From: Eonycteris spelaea
Lineage: Eukaryota > Chordata > Mammalia > Chiroptera > Pteropodidae
DNA length: 64,000 nt
Direction of reading: 5' to 3'
NCBI GenBank assembly: GCA_003508835.1
Contig: PUFA01000070.1
Span: forward strand, 7,391,001-7,455,000
Shown here: piece by piece, positions 1 through 11,005 of the stretch
How the letters are laid out: each line of letters starts with the position of its first letter
How positions within the stretch are numbered: position 1 is the stretch's first letter
The notes under the pieces: generated by a model
The model's database searches: none
Told to the model about the DNA's origin: nothing
What the model saw: the letters and a program-made list of their open reading frames with translations, nothing else
Position numbers and translations under genes: made by a program

Positions 1-559
1 TGAGCTCATTGACCCTTATAAGTATGGTACATGATGGGAAACTGATTAAGCACAGTAGATCTTTTTTTAAAGCAGCACCGAAGAATCTTCTACTCTGGAA
101 CTGATCCATCAGTTACCATGCTGCTGATAGATCTCTGGTTGGCTACATTCTTCAAAATAATGAGAAAGCTATCTATTATTCATTACCATTTCTTCACACA
201 TACACACACAGAGACACATAGGAACGTCTATAGAATCTTATCCCAAACATCATTGATATCTATAAATATTTTCCTTTATATCTTTTATAACTTCCTTTAG
301 CTACTCCACTTTGTTTTGTTTTGTCAGTTTTGTTAGTTTCAGATAGTCCATAGAGGTTTTCTTATACCCTTTTTACCTAGAGAACTATCAAATAGTGATG
401 CCAATGATTACATTGAATATGTTTCCTTGTAAGAAGCAAAAAATCAAGCACAAGAAATGTGCTTATTACGCAAATTATATAAAATAAAAAATTCATTAGC
501 TGTATCTCAACCACATCATGGTAACATAAAGTTTGATGCAAACCAGAATTATGCCTTTT
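1..559. other. Unassigned AT-rich sequence
   Basis: No gene or recognisable interspersed repeat is visible. There is a short imperfect CA run near 197-216 and a TTTTG-rich patch near 311-335. The short open frames on either strand have no family resemblance and look like chance. Confidence 0.6.
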
Positions 560-1195
560 TTTGTTGACGTAAAATTTAACACACACAACAAATTCACTTT
601 GAAAGTGTACAACTCAGTGGACCTTAGTCCTTAGTATGCTTACACAGTTGTGGGGGGCCATCATGATTCTGTAATCCCAGCAGCATTTTTTATCACCCAC
701 AAAAGAAACCCCATACTTATTAGCCATCACTCCCCATGCCTCCCTCCCTCCAACCTCTAGTAACTACTATTTGTCCTTGTTTCCTAATTCTGGACATTTC
801 ATATAAATGGAATCACACAGCATGTGACCTTTGTGTCCAGCTTCTTTTACTTAGCACAAAGTACACCCATGTAGCATATTTCAGAGCTTTGTTCCTTTTT
901 ATGGCCAAATATGTTTCATTTCATGGATATCTATTTCTTAAATCTACTCATCATTTGATAGACTTTGGACTGTTCCCGCTTTATTATAAATAATGTTGCT
1001 ATGAACATTCATGTGCAAGTTTTGTGTGGACATATGTTTTCAGTTATTTTGTATACTTGGGATAGAATCACTGATAATTTTATGTTTACCATTTTGAAGG
1101 ACCACCAAACTGTGTCATTTTACATTACATCAACAACGTATAAAGATTCCAATTTCTCCACATCTTTCATAACACTTGTTATTTTCTATTTTTTT
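560..1195 (-). mobile_element. Old L1 (M-type) 3' end, antisense
   Basis: Read on the minus strand this is the end of L1 ORF2 and its 3' untranslated region. On the plus strand it has the hallmarks of an inverted L1 3' end: a 'gtgtacaactcagtgg' block near 606, 'aagaaaccccatactta' near 703, 'tggacatttcatataaatgg' near 791, and 'tgctatgaacattcatgtg' near 997. It is diverged and has no usable reading frame. It is probably the 3' part of the same element that continues at 1735-5012. The family assignment is by remembered consensus. Confidence 0.85.
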
Positions 1196-1222
1196 GGGGG
1201 GGCGGGGAAGGGAGAAGGGGAG
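1196..1222 (+). other. G-quadruplex-type G-rich motif
   Basis: Four G-runs of 3 or more lie on the plus strand (1196-1202, 1204-1207, 1210-1212, 1217-1220), separated by loops of 1, 2 and 4 bases. This fits the canonical G4 pattern. It sits at the break point of the L1 3' end. Confidence 0.6.
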
Positions 1223-1734
1223 GCTGTGTTTTAGTTTTTATAATAGTTAAATTTTGGTATCCTTTCTGACAGGAACTCACCTAAGCTAAATAGAGCTAAG
1301 TAAGTTACCTGGTATTGGAATAGTCAATTAAGACAAGCCTAAATGAAAGTAATGATCAAACCTTTAATTACTTACTGAAATAGTATAAGCAAGAGACCAA
1401 GCTAGAGAATGTGTTGATTCTGCAGTTCCGTTTTTCCCCATGGAAAGGCACTGGTCAAAGATCAGGTTAATCAGCACAGATATGGGAGTCATCCCACTGT
1501 TGAGGAAGCCCTAAACAAAGGCTCCTGAAGTTTTATGTACCCATAAAAAGACAAGTGGAAAAGCACTGAGTACTGAGCCAGAGTGAAGAAACTGTCTTCA
1601 GGATCTCCCCTCCTCCTGCCCACCATCCTTTCCCTGATAAAGTGGTCTCTGCAGAGGTGACTGAGGAAGGCTCTGATGAAAGCTCTAGATGAAGTGGTCT
1701 TTGAATGAAGGCACCGACTAGTAATGCTGAGAGC
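1223..1734. other. Unassigned ~0.5 kb segment between two L1 parts
   Basis: This segment separates the L1 3' end (to about 1195) from L1 ORF2 (from about 1735). I do not recognise it as L1. It is less AT-rich than its neighbours and contains a 102-codon minus-strand frame (1533-1841) that runs into the L1, so the frame is not a gene. It may be a later insertion or a strongly diverged L1 stretch. Confidence 0.4.
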
Positions 1735-2590
1735 CTGCTTTGTATGACTTCAATCCTTTTACATTTATTGAGATTTGTTTTATAAACTAACATATGGTCT
1801 GTCCTAGAGAATGTTCCTTCTATACTTGAGAAGAATATCAATTCTGTTATTCTTCTGCGGAGTGTTTGTAAATGTCTGTTAGGTTCAGTTGATTTATAAT
1901 GCTCTTCAAGTTTTCTATTCCCTTGATGATCTTCTGTCTAGTTGTTCTATCTATTATTGGAAGTGGGGTATTGATGTTTCCACTTATTATTGTTGAATTA
2001 TATATTTCTCCTCTCAGTTGTCATTTGGTTCTGTATTTTGGGATTATGATTATGATTATTTATATATATATATATATATGTATGCATATATGTCATATCT
2101 TCTTGATGGATAGACTCTTTTATCATAGCATATTCTTCTTGTCTCTAGTAACAATTTTTATCAGTCTATTTCGTTTGATGTTACTATAACCACTTCAGCT
2201 TTCTTTTAGCTATTCTTTGCATGGTAGATTTCTTTCCATCCTTTTACTCTCAACTTATTTCTGTTTTTGAATCTACAATGTGTATATAATCAGCATATAG
2301 TTGAATCATAGTTTTTCATTCTGACAATCTCTGCCTTTTGAGTAGAATGTTTAATCTAGTTACACTCAATGTAATTTTTGATAGGGAAAGATTTATGTCT
2401 TTTTTTTTTGCTATTTATTTTCTATATGTCTTATGTTGTTTTTGTTTCTCTATTCCTTTATTACTGCTTTCTTTTGTGTTAAATAAATGCCTTTTAGTGA
2501 ATTATTTTAACTCCCTTCAAGTCTCTTTTACTAGACATTTTTTTTACATTATTTTTTTGGTAATTTCCCTGAGAGTGAACTATTAACATC
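1735..2590 (-). mobile_element. Old L1 ORF2 fragment, antisense
   Basis: On the plus strand this shows the inverted ORF2 signature, for example 'catatggtctgtcctagaga' near 1791, 'aatgtctgttaggttcagtt' near 1871 and 'gatgatcttctgtctagttg' near 1925. Frames are broken by stops and indels. A (TA)n run lies inside. The element encoded a reverse transcriptase/endonuclease when active and is now dead. Confidence 0.8.
2060..2079. repeat. (TA)n microsatellite
   Basis: About ten uninterrupted TA units, followed by a degenerate 'gtatgcatatatg', inside L1 ORF2 sequence. Confidence 0.85.
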
Positions 2591-5012
2591 TTAACTTATA
2601 ACAGTTGTGTTCAGATTTATGTCAATTTTATTTCAGTACTATAAAAACTGCTCCTTTACGGCCCCATCTCTTTCTCTTTCTTCAGTGCTATTATTGTTGT
2701 AAAATTAAATTATTTATATACTGTATGCCCATCAGTACAGATTTAAAATTATTACTTTATATAGTTGTCTTTTAAATCAAATAGGGAAAAGTCTTATAAA
2801 CAAAAAATATATTTATATTGTCTTTTATATTGACCTGTGTAAATCTCTTTACTGGTTTTTACATCTCCATGTGGATTTGAGTTACCATCTAGAGTCATTT
2901 CATTTTAAGCTAAAGAATACCTTTAATTCTTATAGAGCAGATCTTCTAATGATAAATTCTCTTAGTTCAATTATATAGAAATGTCTTAATTTCTTTTTCT
3001 TTTTTGAAGGCTAGTATGCTGGATGTAAATTTCTTTGGCGGGTTTTTTTCTTTCTTTTTTTTTTTAATGCATTTTAAAAATGTTATCCCACTGCCTTCAG
3101 GCCTCCATGGTTTCTGATGAGAATTAGCTATTAACTTTATTGAGGATCTTTTGTATGTGATAATCACTTCTCTCACTGCTTTCATGGTTCTTTTGACTTT
3201 GACTTTTGATAGTTTGATTATGATGTGTCTCTGTGGTCATTTTGTGTAATCCTATTCATTTATTAGTGGAATAGTTTTTTAGTACCTTATGGATTTTTGC
3301 ATTTATATCCATAAAGGATATTGGTCTATAATGTACTCTTCTTGTGATGCCTTTGTATGGCTTTGATATCAGTGTAATACTGACTCTGAGTTTATTCTAC
3401 TTGGATCTCATTGAGCTTTTTGGATGTGTAGACTAGTGTTTAGCATCAAACTTGGAAAGTTTGTCCATTGATTTTTCAAATATTCTTTTTGCTTTTTCCC
3501 CTAGAATTCTCATTATACATATGTTGATAAATTTGATGGTATCTCACAGGACGCAGGCTTCATTTATTTTGCTTTATTTTTTCTCTCTGTTCCTTAGATT
3601 AGAAGATCTCGACTGACTTATCTTCAAGTTCACTAATTCTTCTGCCAGCTGAATCTTATGCTCAGCAACTCTACCGAATATTTCATTTCAGTTTTTACAC
3701 TTAAAATTCAGAATTTCTCTTTTGTTCTTTTTTTATCATTTCTGTCTCCATATTGATATTTTCTATTTGATGCAATGCTGTTCTTTTATATAGTTCTTTG
3801 ACTATATTTAAAATAGCTAATTTTAGTCTAGACAAAAAGTCTTTATTTAATGAGTCCAACATTTGGGTTTCTCCACATACAATTTCTATTGACTTTTTTC
3901 TCCTCTCTGTGTATAGGCCATACTTTCTTGTTAATTTGCATGTCTTGTAATTATTTTTGAAAACTGAACATTTTAATGATATAATATGGCAACTCTGGAA
4001 ATCAAATTCCTTTTCCTCCTCAGTGTTTGTTGTTGTTGCTATTGTTTTTTATTGCTGTTTGTTTCTTTAATTCATTTCAGAACTAATTCTGTTATGTCTT
4101 TGCTGTGTGTGATCACTGATATGTTTGCCCAGTGATCTTAGTGGCCAGCTAATAACTAAACTGAGATTTTTTTTTCTTAAAATGCCTGAAACCAATGAGT
4201 CTCCAGCTTTTAATGAAGGGCTCGGTGTGTGCTTTGGGGTATGTCTTAAATGTTCAGGCAAGCAGTTTACATCTCTGTCTTAGTCTTCAGCTCCTGATTG
4301 CACAGAGCCTCAAAGTCAGCCAGAGATGACATGTTAGGGCATTCTCAGATTTTTCCTGGACATGTACATAGCCCAACTCATACACATTGCTTTCTAGATC
4401 CTTAGGACTATATCAGAACTTTCAAAACCTCCTCTGGACATTTCATTACCCAGGTAGTCTATGTAAGTTTTGTTCCAATTATTGTTTGTCCTAACTGTTA
4501 TCACCATTTCGAGCAGTTGTAACATTAAACAACTGTCACTGATTGTTTTTGACAAATGCCCCAGGAAATGGTTGTTCACACTGAGAGAGCTCTGACTCAG
4601 GTCAAATAAAGACAAGCTTTGTGAGAGGGATTTTCAGAGAACTGTCAGAAAAGCCAAATAATGACAGTTATCTGGGAAGGAGACCCTGGAGGAACTCCAA
4701 CCCTTTCTTTCCTCTCCAGTGTCTGCTAGGCTGCTGGCTTTCACTGTGATTGCAGCGCTGTTTTAAAGACTGACAGAACTGGGAAAGGCGGGTGAAACTA
4801 GGACAAGGTAAATACCACAAAGTTTGCTGTTCTTACTGAGATTTAACCATTTTTCTTAAATAAATGATCCTCAAATTGTTGCAAGTCTTTGGTTAATTTC
4901 CAGAGTTCTTCAAAAGTTAATTTGGGCCAATTTTTGGCCACTTTTCTTATTGCTTTTATGGAAAAGGGGATTTTTAGAGGTGTTTACTCTGCCATTCTCA
5001 TTGTCATTCAGC
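2591..5012 (-). mobile_element. Old L1 (M-type / HAL1-like) 5' region, antisense
   Basis: Minus-strand match to the internal and 5' portion of an ancient L1. Diagnostic plus-strand blocks are 'tatcccactgccttcaggcc' near 3084, 'ctccatggtttctgatgaga' near 3103, 'tatcttcaagttcactaatt' near 3619, 'attgatattttctatttgat' near 3752, 'ggccatactttcttgttaat' near 3917 and 'tggcaactctggaaatcaaa' near 3988. The end, 'tttactctgccattctcatt' near 4983, resembles the start of an old L1 5' untranslated region, so the element seems to reach its 5' terminus. All frames are destroyed. Confidence 0.8.
3230..3390 (-). mobile_element. Displaced L1 ORF2 piece inside the L1 5' region
   Basis: Between 'gattatgatgtgtctctgtg' (near 3216) and 'gagtttattctacttggatc' (near 3388), which are adjacent in the usual element, lies a segment with ORF2-like content. 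Examples are 'ggatattggtctataatgta' near 3317 and 'ggctttgatatcagtgtaat' near 3359. It looks like a nested fragment or a rearrangement. Confidence 0.45.
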
Positions 5013-7150
5013 AATATTAGCAAGAAAGCAGTCCTTGGGATGACATTCTTTTTTTTTCCCCCAGAGGTTTTTTTTTTTTAAATCTAAAATAAGTTACAGT
5101 TTTAGAGTTGTATTTTGAGAGTTCAGTGTAAAACACTACATTAAATATCAAATATTTTTATAGCAAACTTATATTTATATTTGCTTCTTTGTTCCTAAGA
5201 CAAATATTTGTTGAAATTTTAAACTGTTTTTAAAATAAAACTTTTGACATGTTAATATAATTCAAATGAATTTAATAATGTTTAGATATTACATCTTGGT
5301 ACACATAGGTCTTCAAATGATGAATTGGCTTGAAAACCATTAGGTCAAAAAGAAAATGATGATCTGAGGCACAGTCATTATTATTATTATAATGATTATT
5401 ATTACTGATTGTAGCAACCATATATGAAGCTTTTGCTATGTGAAATCCCCAATACTATTTTTAGAGAGAAATAGAAAGCACATAAGACTATATTTACAAT
5501 TTAATACAACAGATTCCATTACATTATTAATCATTATAGTCATCAGTTGCCAGTGTTTAAACATATGAGATTTATTACTACAGATAAGTCAAGAAAATTT
5601 TTTTTTTTTTTTTTTTGCTTAAAGTAGTAAAGAAAAGATATGACAGTCTTAATGATCAAAAAAGATCTTTTGCATTATAGCTTTTTTGTTTTCTTATGTA
5701 CATAATTTTAATAAAAATGACAAAGAAATGTGACATTTCTATTGATGTTTAGTCACAGTTTATTCATTGCTTTTATTTATTTCCATACTTTCTGCATTTC
5801 TTCATGAATAGCCCAAATTCTTTTGACTAATATTTTCATATTTTATATTATGGGCTTAGAAAACAGTGTTTAGACCAAATATAAGCAAGAAAGCATTTGC
5901 TGATTCCTGTAATATGCAAAATATCAGATGCCAATTAGTTTGGTGATTCTTTCCATTGCAGTTGAATGTGTGTGGGCAGGAATGCAGTCCAAGTTTTCAT
6001 TCCTTTTTCTGCTTCCCGTCATGTTGGTTTTAGACTATGCTATTGGATCCAGCTGAAACTCTTCTCACAGTGGGTGGCCCTGGAGATATTTTCTCCTCAT
6101 ACTCTTTTTAATCCCATTTCCCCATTTTGGTGGCAAGCATCTTTATTTTCACCCAACTAAGAATCTATTTGCTTTCTGATTTTTATTGCAAGATGAGTAT
6201 TTGGCCCACACATTTTTTTAAATAAACTCTTTTATACCTAGAGAAAATTTTACATTTCAATGAGAGATCTAGGGGATAGACTTACTGTGATCCGTTCAAA
6301 AACAATCTATGCAGTATTAGATTTGGATACTCCTTGTGTGTTCTCCACCAAACCTCAGTGGGCAATCCTCAAAGGAGTAAGGTGGAATCTTAAACTTGAG
6401 TGCTTGTCCAAACTGCTTAGATTCTTTGAGTGCTAAGACCAAATTGAACAAATGCTAATTTTTTTCCTTTACAATTCTGAAAATTACCTTTGCTGTAATT
6501 AAGAAAGATTTGAAGAAAGCAGCTCAGCCCTGTAGTCTATAGTCACCATAATAAAGCTGTTCAGAAAAAAAAACATTACAAATAAGTTGCCCATCTAATT
6601 TAGCCACTAAAAATGCCTCTTCTGTACATACTAGCTCTAGAAAATAGGGACAAAATGGACTAATGAACTTGATGTTCACTTCCTTTTACTTCTCCTGTTC
6701 TTGTAGTATAAATGCTGAAAAGAGACATATTTAAGAAAAAAGGCTAAAGCTGAATATCAGAAAACTGAAGTTCCAGACTCCAGACTTGTATTTATTCTAT
6801 AATGGATTCTATGATACCAATCTAAATAATTAATTGTTTCTTTATATAAATATAATAATACTTACCCCCAAATTTCAGAGATGTTGGAAAACAATGAAGA
6901 TCAAAGTGCTATACATGTAAAAAGTATTATTACAGATATTTGTGTTATAAATAAGAGAAATGGGAAAAATTGAAACCTTATTAAAGGCTGAGAATAAGAA
7001 ACAAGGAAACAACTTGTTTAATAGACCTTTCTAAAATATTGGGAGTGAATCTGAAATATGGGCATCATTTTCTTCATATTCCAACCTGAGATTTTCATAG
7101 ATTTATTTGGCACTGGTCATTTCCCCTATTGTTATTTCTAATACCATTCC
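5013..7150. other. Unassigned AT-rich sequence with simple repeats
   Basis: No gene or confident interspersed repeat is seen. It includes an (ATT)n patch at 5376-5405 and a run of 19 T at 5598-5616. A 64-codon plus frame at 5966-6160 has no recognisable family. Confidence 0.55.
5598..5616. repeat. Poly(T) run, 19 bases
   Basis: Uninterrupted T19. It could be the reversed poly(A) of an old retroposed sequence, but no body or target duplication is recognisable beside it. Confidence 0.7.
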
Positions 7151-7164
7151 CATAGTGTGAACAG

Positions 7165-7460
7165 AAAATATGTAGAAAGACCCAAGTTTGTATGGAACCA
7201 TTTGTGGCAGACAGTTCCATGCATTTACCAAACTAGTTTCCTCTCTTCTTGGGCCCACAGCTAGACCACATTTCTTGACTGCCTGGCAATTAGGAGATGC
7301 ACAGGGCCAAATTCTAGCATGTGTGCAGAAGTGATGTAATGCATCCAGGTCGGATTTTAAAATGTTCCCATACAAAATTCTTGAGCTCCTTCTCTACCTT
7401 CCAGCTAAATAGAGAGGAGTCCAGGGACCCAGAAAAAGGGAAATCTAAGGATGACAGAGG
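7165..7460 (+). repeat. Probable ancient mammalian interspersed repeat, family not assigned
   Basis: The order 'ttgtggcagacagttcc' (near 7202), 'cagctagaccacatttcttg' (near 7258), 'cagaagtgatgta' (near 7326) and 'tccaggtcgg' (near 7344) matches my memory of a common ancient mammalian repeat. I cannot name it safely. A 90-codon minus-strand frame crosses it and is probably chance. Confidence 0.4.
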
Positions 7461-9087
7461 TCTGGGTTCTTTCTTTTTCATTCTCTAAGTTACTGACAGT
7501 GGGGTTTGTTGTTGTATCATTTAACCTATATTACCAATGCACTATCATAGGATTTTATAGTCAATTTAATTTAAGTTCTTACTATATATACTATGAAAAA
7601 ACTGCTACGTAGTCAATTTGGAATAAATATTTGCTATGATTATTTGACAGGCTATGAACTAAACAACTGGTTAGTTCATCAAATCTTCAAAATTCAACTT
7701 GCTGTTTGACTACTGTATTTGTAAATGTAGCCATAGTACCTGCTCTCTAGCAGTTCAATGTAAAACACAGAGTTTCCATATGGATACATAAATGAGATAT
7801 AAAGAATGGCTAAATGGGCTTTTATCTGTGTGAGTGACTTCTGAGCCTCATTGGGGGAGCAATAACTAGACATAGGGCTGGCAAGTAGCATTAGCTCTAA
7901 GATTTTTGAGGATGGGAACAATTGAAAAACAAGATGAAGACTGCTGACATATTTGACCAAGAAAAATGAATTGAATGAAATTTCTACCAACTTGTGCAAA
8001 TATTGACTTGGACAGAAAAGTTAAACAAAAAGAAAACAAAAAGATAAGGTTGGGTTTAAATGTTGGAAACATCAGTTGACATTTTCTTGAAGAGACAGAT
8101 GTTAGAGCTGCAATTTGTAATGAAGCATATCTATATAACCTTCCTGCCCAAATAAGCCTAAACTAGCATAGTGACTATCAAACAGTTTGGAAGAGCCAAG
8201 ATAGTAAGCCTTCTAATATGAAATCAAAGCTCAATCATGAGAGAGAAAAAAGTCCCCTTGTCAATCAGTCAAATGCCTTTTTTTGTCATACAGAACAAGA
8301 GCATTAACAATGCAATTGCAATAATGAACTTAGGAAATTTGAGTTGCTGAATATTAATAATAGAAAATCACTATACAAGTTGATGTACTGAGAAATTAAG
8401 TGAATATTATGCCATTATTTGATATTCCTGTACAAAGAAAAACATTCACAAAGAGTCTCTGTCTCGGGCATGAAAGCAGAGAGAAGCTCAAATATCAGCC
8501 TACATAGCAATATTGAAGCATGCATCAGGATCATCAACACTCAGCCCTTTCAGATGAAAGAGGTAATCAGAGGGATAGATCCTTTAGTCTGGTGGACTTT
8601 AGTCTAGATTACATAACTATGGTACACATAATGAAGTCCACAGGTATAATATGTAGGTATGGTTTCTCAGTCTTCCATCAGACTGAGAGAGATCTGTCTA
8701 TAAGGTGACAACTTTATAAGCACTGCGTAGTTTTGTGCTATTTTTCACGAATTTGGTATTAGTTTAAAGAATCAGAAATTGATACACTTAATTAAGTTGT
8801 TAGGGTCAATTTGAGTAAGGGAGTGAAGGTCCTTTAACTTAGAGATTTCATCCTGTCACTAAAGAGAGGTAAGCTTTACCCTGAAAATGGTGGATCCTTT
8901 TCTCTGTTGATACTCCTATTACTCAGAAGCCTTGGCTCTCTGGAAGTGGTAAGAGATGCTCATATTAAAGCCATTTCAAAACTATGATTTTCACTGAGAA
9001 AACTGCTAGTTAATATTCATGTATACACATAGATACAGATGTTACTCCTACAAGGAACTGCCCAGTTTAATGACCTAAATATTAAGA

Positions 9088-9112
9088 TTCACTATTTACA
9101 AGAAATAGTGAA
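9088..9112. repeat. Perfect inverted repeat (10 bp arms, 5-base loop)
   Basis: Arm 'ttcactattt' (9088-9097), spacer 'acaag', arm 'aaatagtgaa' (9103-9112). It can form a short hairpin on either strand. No function is implied. Confidence 0.8.
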
Positions 9113-9467
9113 AAACTAACAAAATCTCACAACTAATAGCTTTCAAAAAATGTGTATACTTTGAAATAACTAAAGTACCAAGTCTTTACCTTACAGAATA
9201 AGGTAAAAATGACAGGCAATTGTCTAGTTAATTTAGGAAAGATATATATATGGTGGGTTACTTAAGAAGTTCAATATAACAGCTTTGGAAGAAATCCAAA
9301 CAGATAAGTAATAATGCCAATTTTTATTTGTTTTGTCGATGACAAATGGACCCATCTATGAATACTTTTCTAGGAAACATTCTGATAATCATTTGTTAAT
9401 ACTTAAACATAGTTCTTGAAAAAAATATCTTTTATTATTAACATCTCTCTTTTAAAGAAAGAGTCTT

Positions 9468-9489
9468 TATCAGGTTTTAAAACCTGATA
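9468..9489. repeat. Perfect 22-bp palindrome
   Basis: 'tatcaggtttt' is followed directly by its exact reverse complement, with no spacer. Confidence 0.85.
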
Positions 9490-10081
9490 TGAGGAAGTTG
9501 TGTTTTTGTTTCCAACACCTCTGCATTGTTTCCAGATTTTATTGAAATGGTTTTCAGGAAATTATGGTACACAAAAGGGAATAGGATGGAAAGAAAAATC
9601 AGATGAAGCTTGCTAAAAGGGTGTGACACTAATAAATAGCAGGTGTTCGCAATTTACTTTCTGCAAATGCACGATAAATTACTAGACAAAAACCTACCGC
9701 CCCTCTCCTCAGGGACCACTGTGCTCTTTGTGTTTTCTCTGTAATTACCTTGAATGTGGTCTCTGCAGCAAGAAGGATGAGGTTCTTCCTTGTTTTCCTT
9801 TCCGCATCCAGCTCCCTCAGCCAGTGTTAAAGGTCCACCTTCACATGCACATGCAGGAATGTGCCATGTAAAGGACCACTTCCTGGGGCAGAGGTTTATC
9901 TTGATAGCTTGGGTTTCCTCCTCGTTCATATGTCTGTAGTGATATATGAAGATACCTTACATTTTATTCTTGATGTGTTTCTTTAAAAAATAATTGAAAA
10001 CAAAAAAATGAGTAAGATTGTTATTTTTCCATATAGTTAAACATGAATACATTTTCTGCTACCTATAACTTAGTTAAACTA

Positions 10082-10275
10082 TTTGGGTTCAAGTGCAGGC
10101 TCCACAACTTACTAGCTTTGTAGGCAAATTATTTAATCTCTCTATGCGTCAATTTTGTTCTTTGTAAAATGAAGATGATAGTCCTACCAATTATTTAAGG
10201 TTATTGTGAGGACAATGCTGGAAAACACTTGCACATTGGGGGCACATAATGAGCATTTAATAAATGTTAGTCACA
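10082..10275 (+). mobile_element. MIR SINE, sense
   Basis: It has the classic MIR order: 'gggttcaagtgcaggctcca', 'cttactagctttgtaggcaa', 'tttaatctctctatgcgtca', 'tttgtaaaatgaagatgata' and a 3' end 'gagcatttaataaatgttag'. This is a tRNA-derived core SINE of ancient mammalian age, and it is non-coding. Confidence 0.85.
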
Positions 10276-10589
10276 ACAAACTACAAATTCTCAACCAGGT
10301 GGTTCTGGCATTAACCATATATTGTTGAATTTCTGAGCCAGATGCAACTAAGGAATTAATTCCACATCATCTTTTATCGGAATCTGCCTACATAATCTAT
10401 AAGCTCCATGCTCTTCTAAGTTCCCACTAGTCTTTGTCAACCAGTTGCTTCCTTGTTGTAGGATGTTTGATATCAACTATTCAAAATTTCTGAAACTGTT
10501 CAAAGATTAGACTTGAGAGTCCTTATCACCTATATTTCTAAGAAGCATTGGCTTTTTTTTTTCAATATGCTAAATAAAATATTAAAGCA
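10276..10589. other. Unassigned short stretch between MIR and L2
   Basis: Nothing recognisable is seen. Confidence 0.5.
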
Positions 10590-11005
10590 AATTTCTCGTT
10601 ATATAAAAATCTTCCTCTGCTGATATTTCTTCCCCAGGTACCTTAATGCTCACTCTCACCTGCTTTACATTTTGCTTAAATTCATCTTTTCAGGGAGGCC
10701 TTCACAGACCTGCCTGTTTAAAAATTATAACATCTGCCCTTTCTCCCCAACTCACCAATCCTTATCTTTCTTTTTCTGATTAATTTTTCTCTACAACATT
10801 TGTCATGTTCTGACATTCTCTGTTTTATTTATTTATATTTATTTTTTATCGCTGTCTTCTATAAGAATGTAAAATACAAGTGGGCAGGAATATTTTGTGT
10901 TTCACCCACTATTATAAGAGTGTAGAATAGTACTTTGCACTTAGTAGGCACTCAAATATTTGATGTATGAATGAGTGAATGAGTGAATAAATGAATGAAC
11001 AAACA
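10590..11005 (+). mobile_element. L2 LINE 3' end, sense
   Basis: It follows the L2 3' consensus order: 'tttcagggaggccttcacag' (10689), a 'catttgtcatgttctgacat' block (10798), 'tgttttatttatttatattt' (10822), 'ctataagaatgtaaaataca' (10859), 'ttagtaggcactcaaatatt' (10941), and a terminal GAAT-type repeat 'gaatgagtgaatgagtg'. It is a dead non-LTR retrotransposon. Confidence 0.85.

Larger units (their letters stand above)
7461..10081. other. Unassigned AT-rich sequence
   Basis: No gene, RNA or confident repeat is seen apart from two small inverted repeats listed separately. Open frames of 60-100 codons overlap each other in different frames and resemble no family. Confidence 0.55.
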
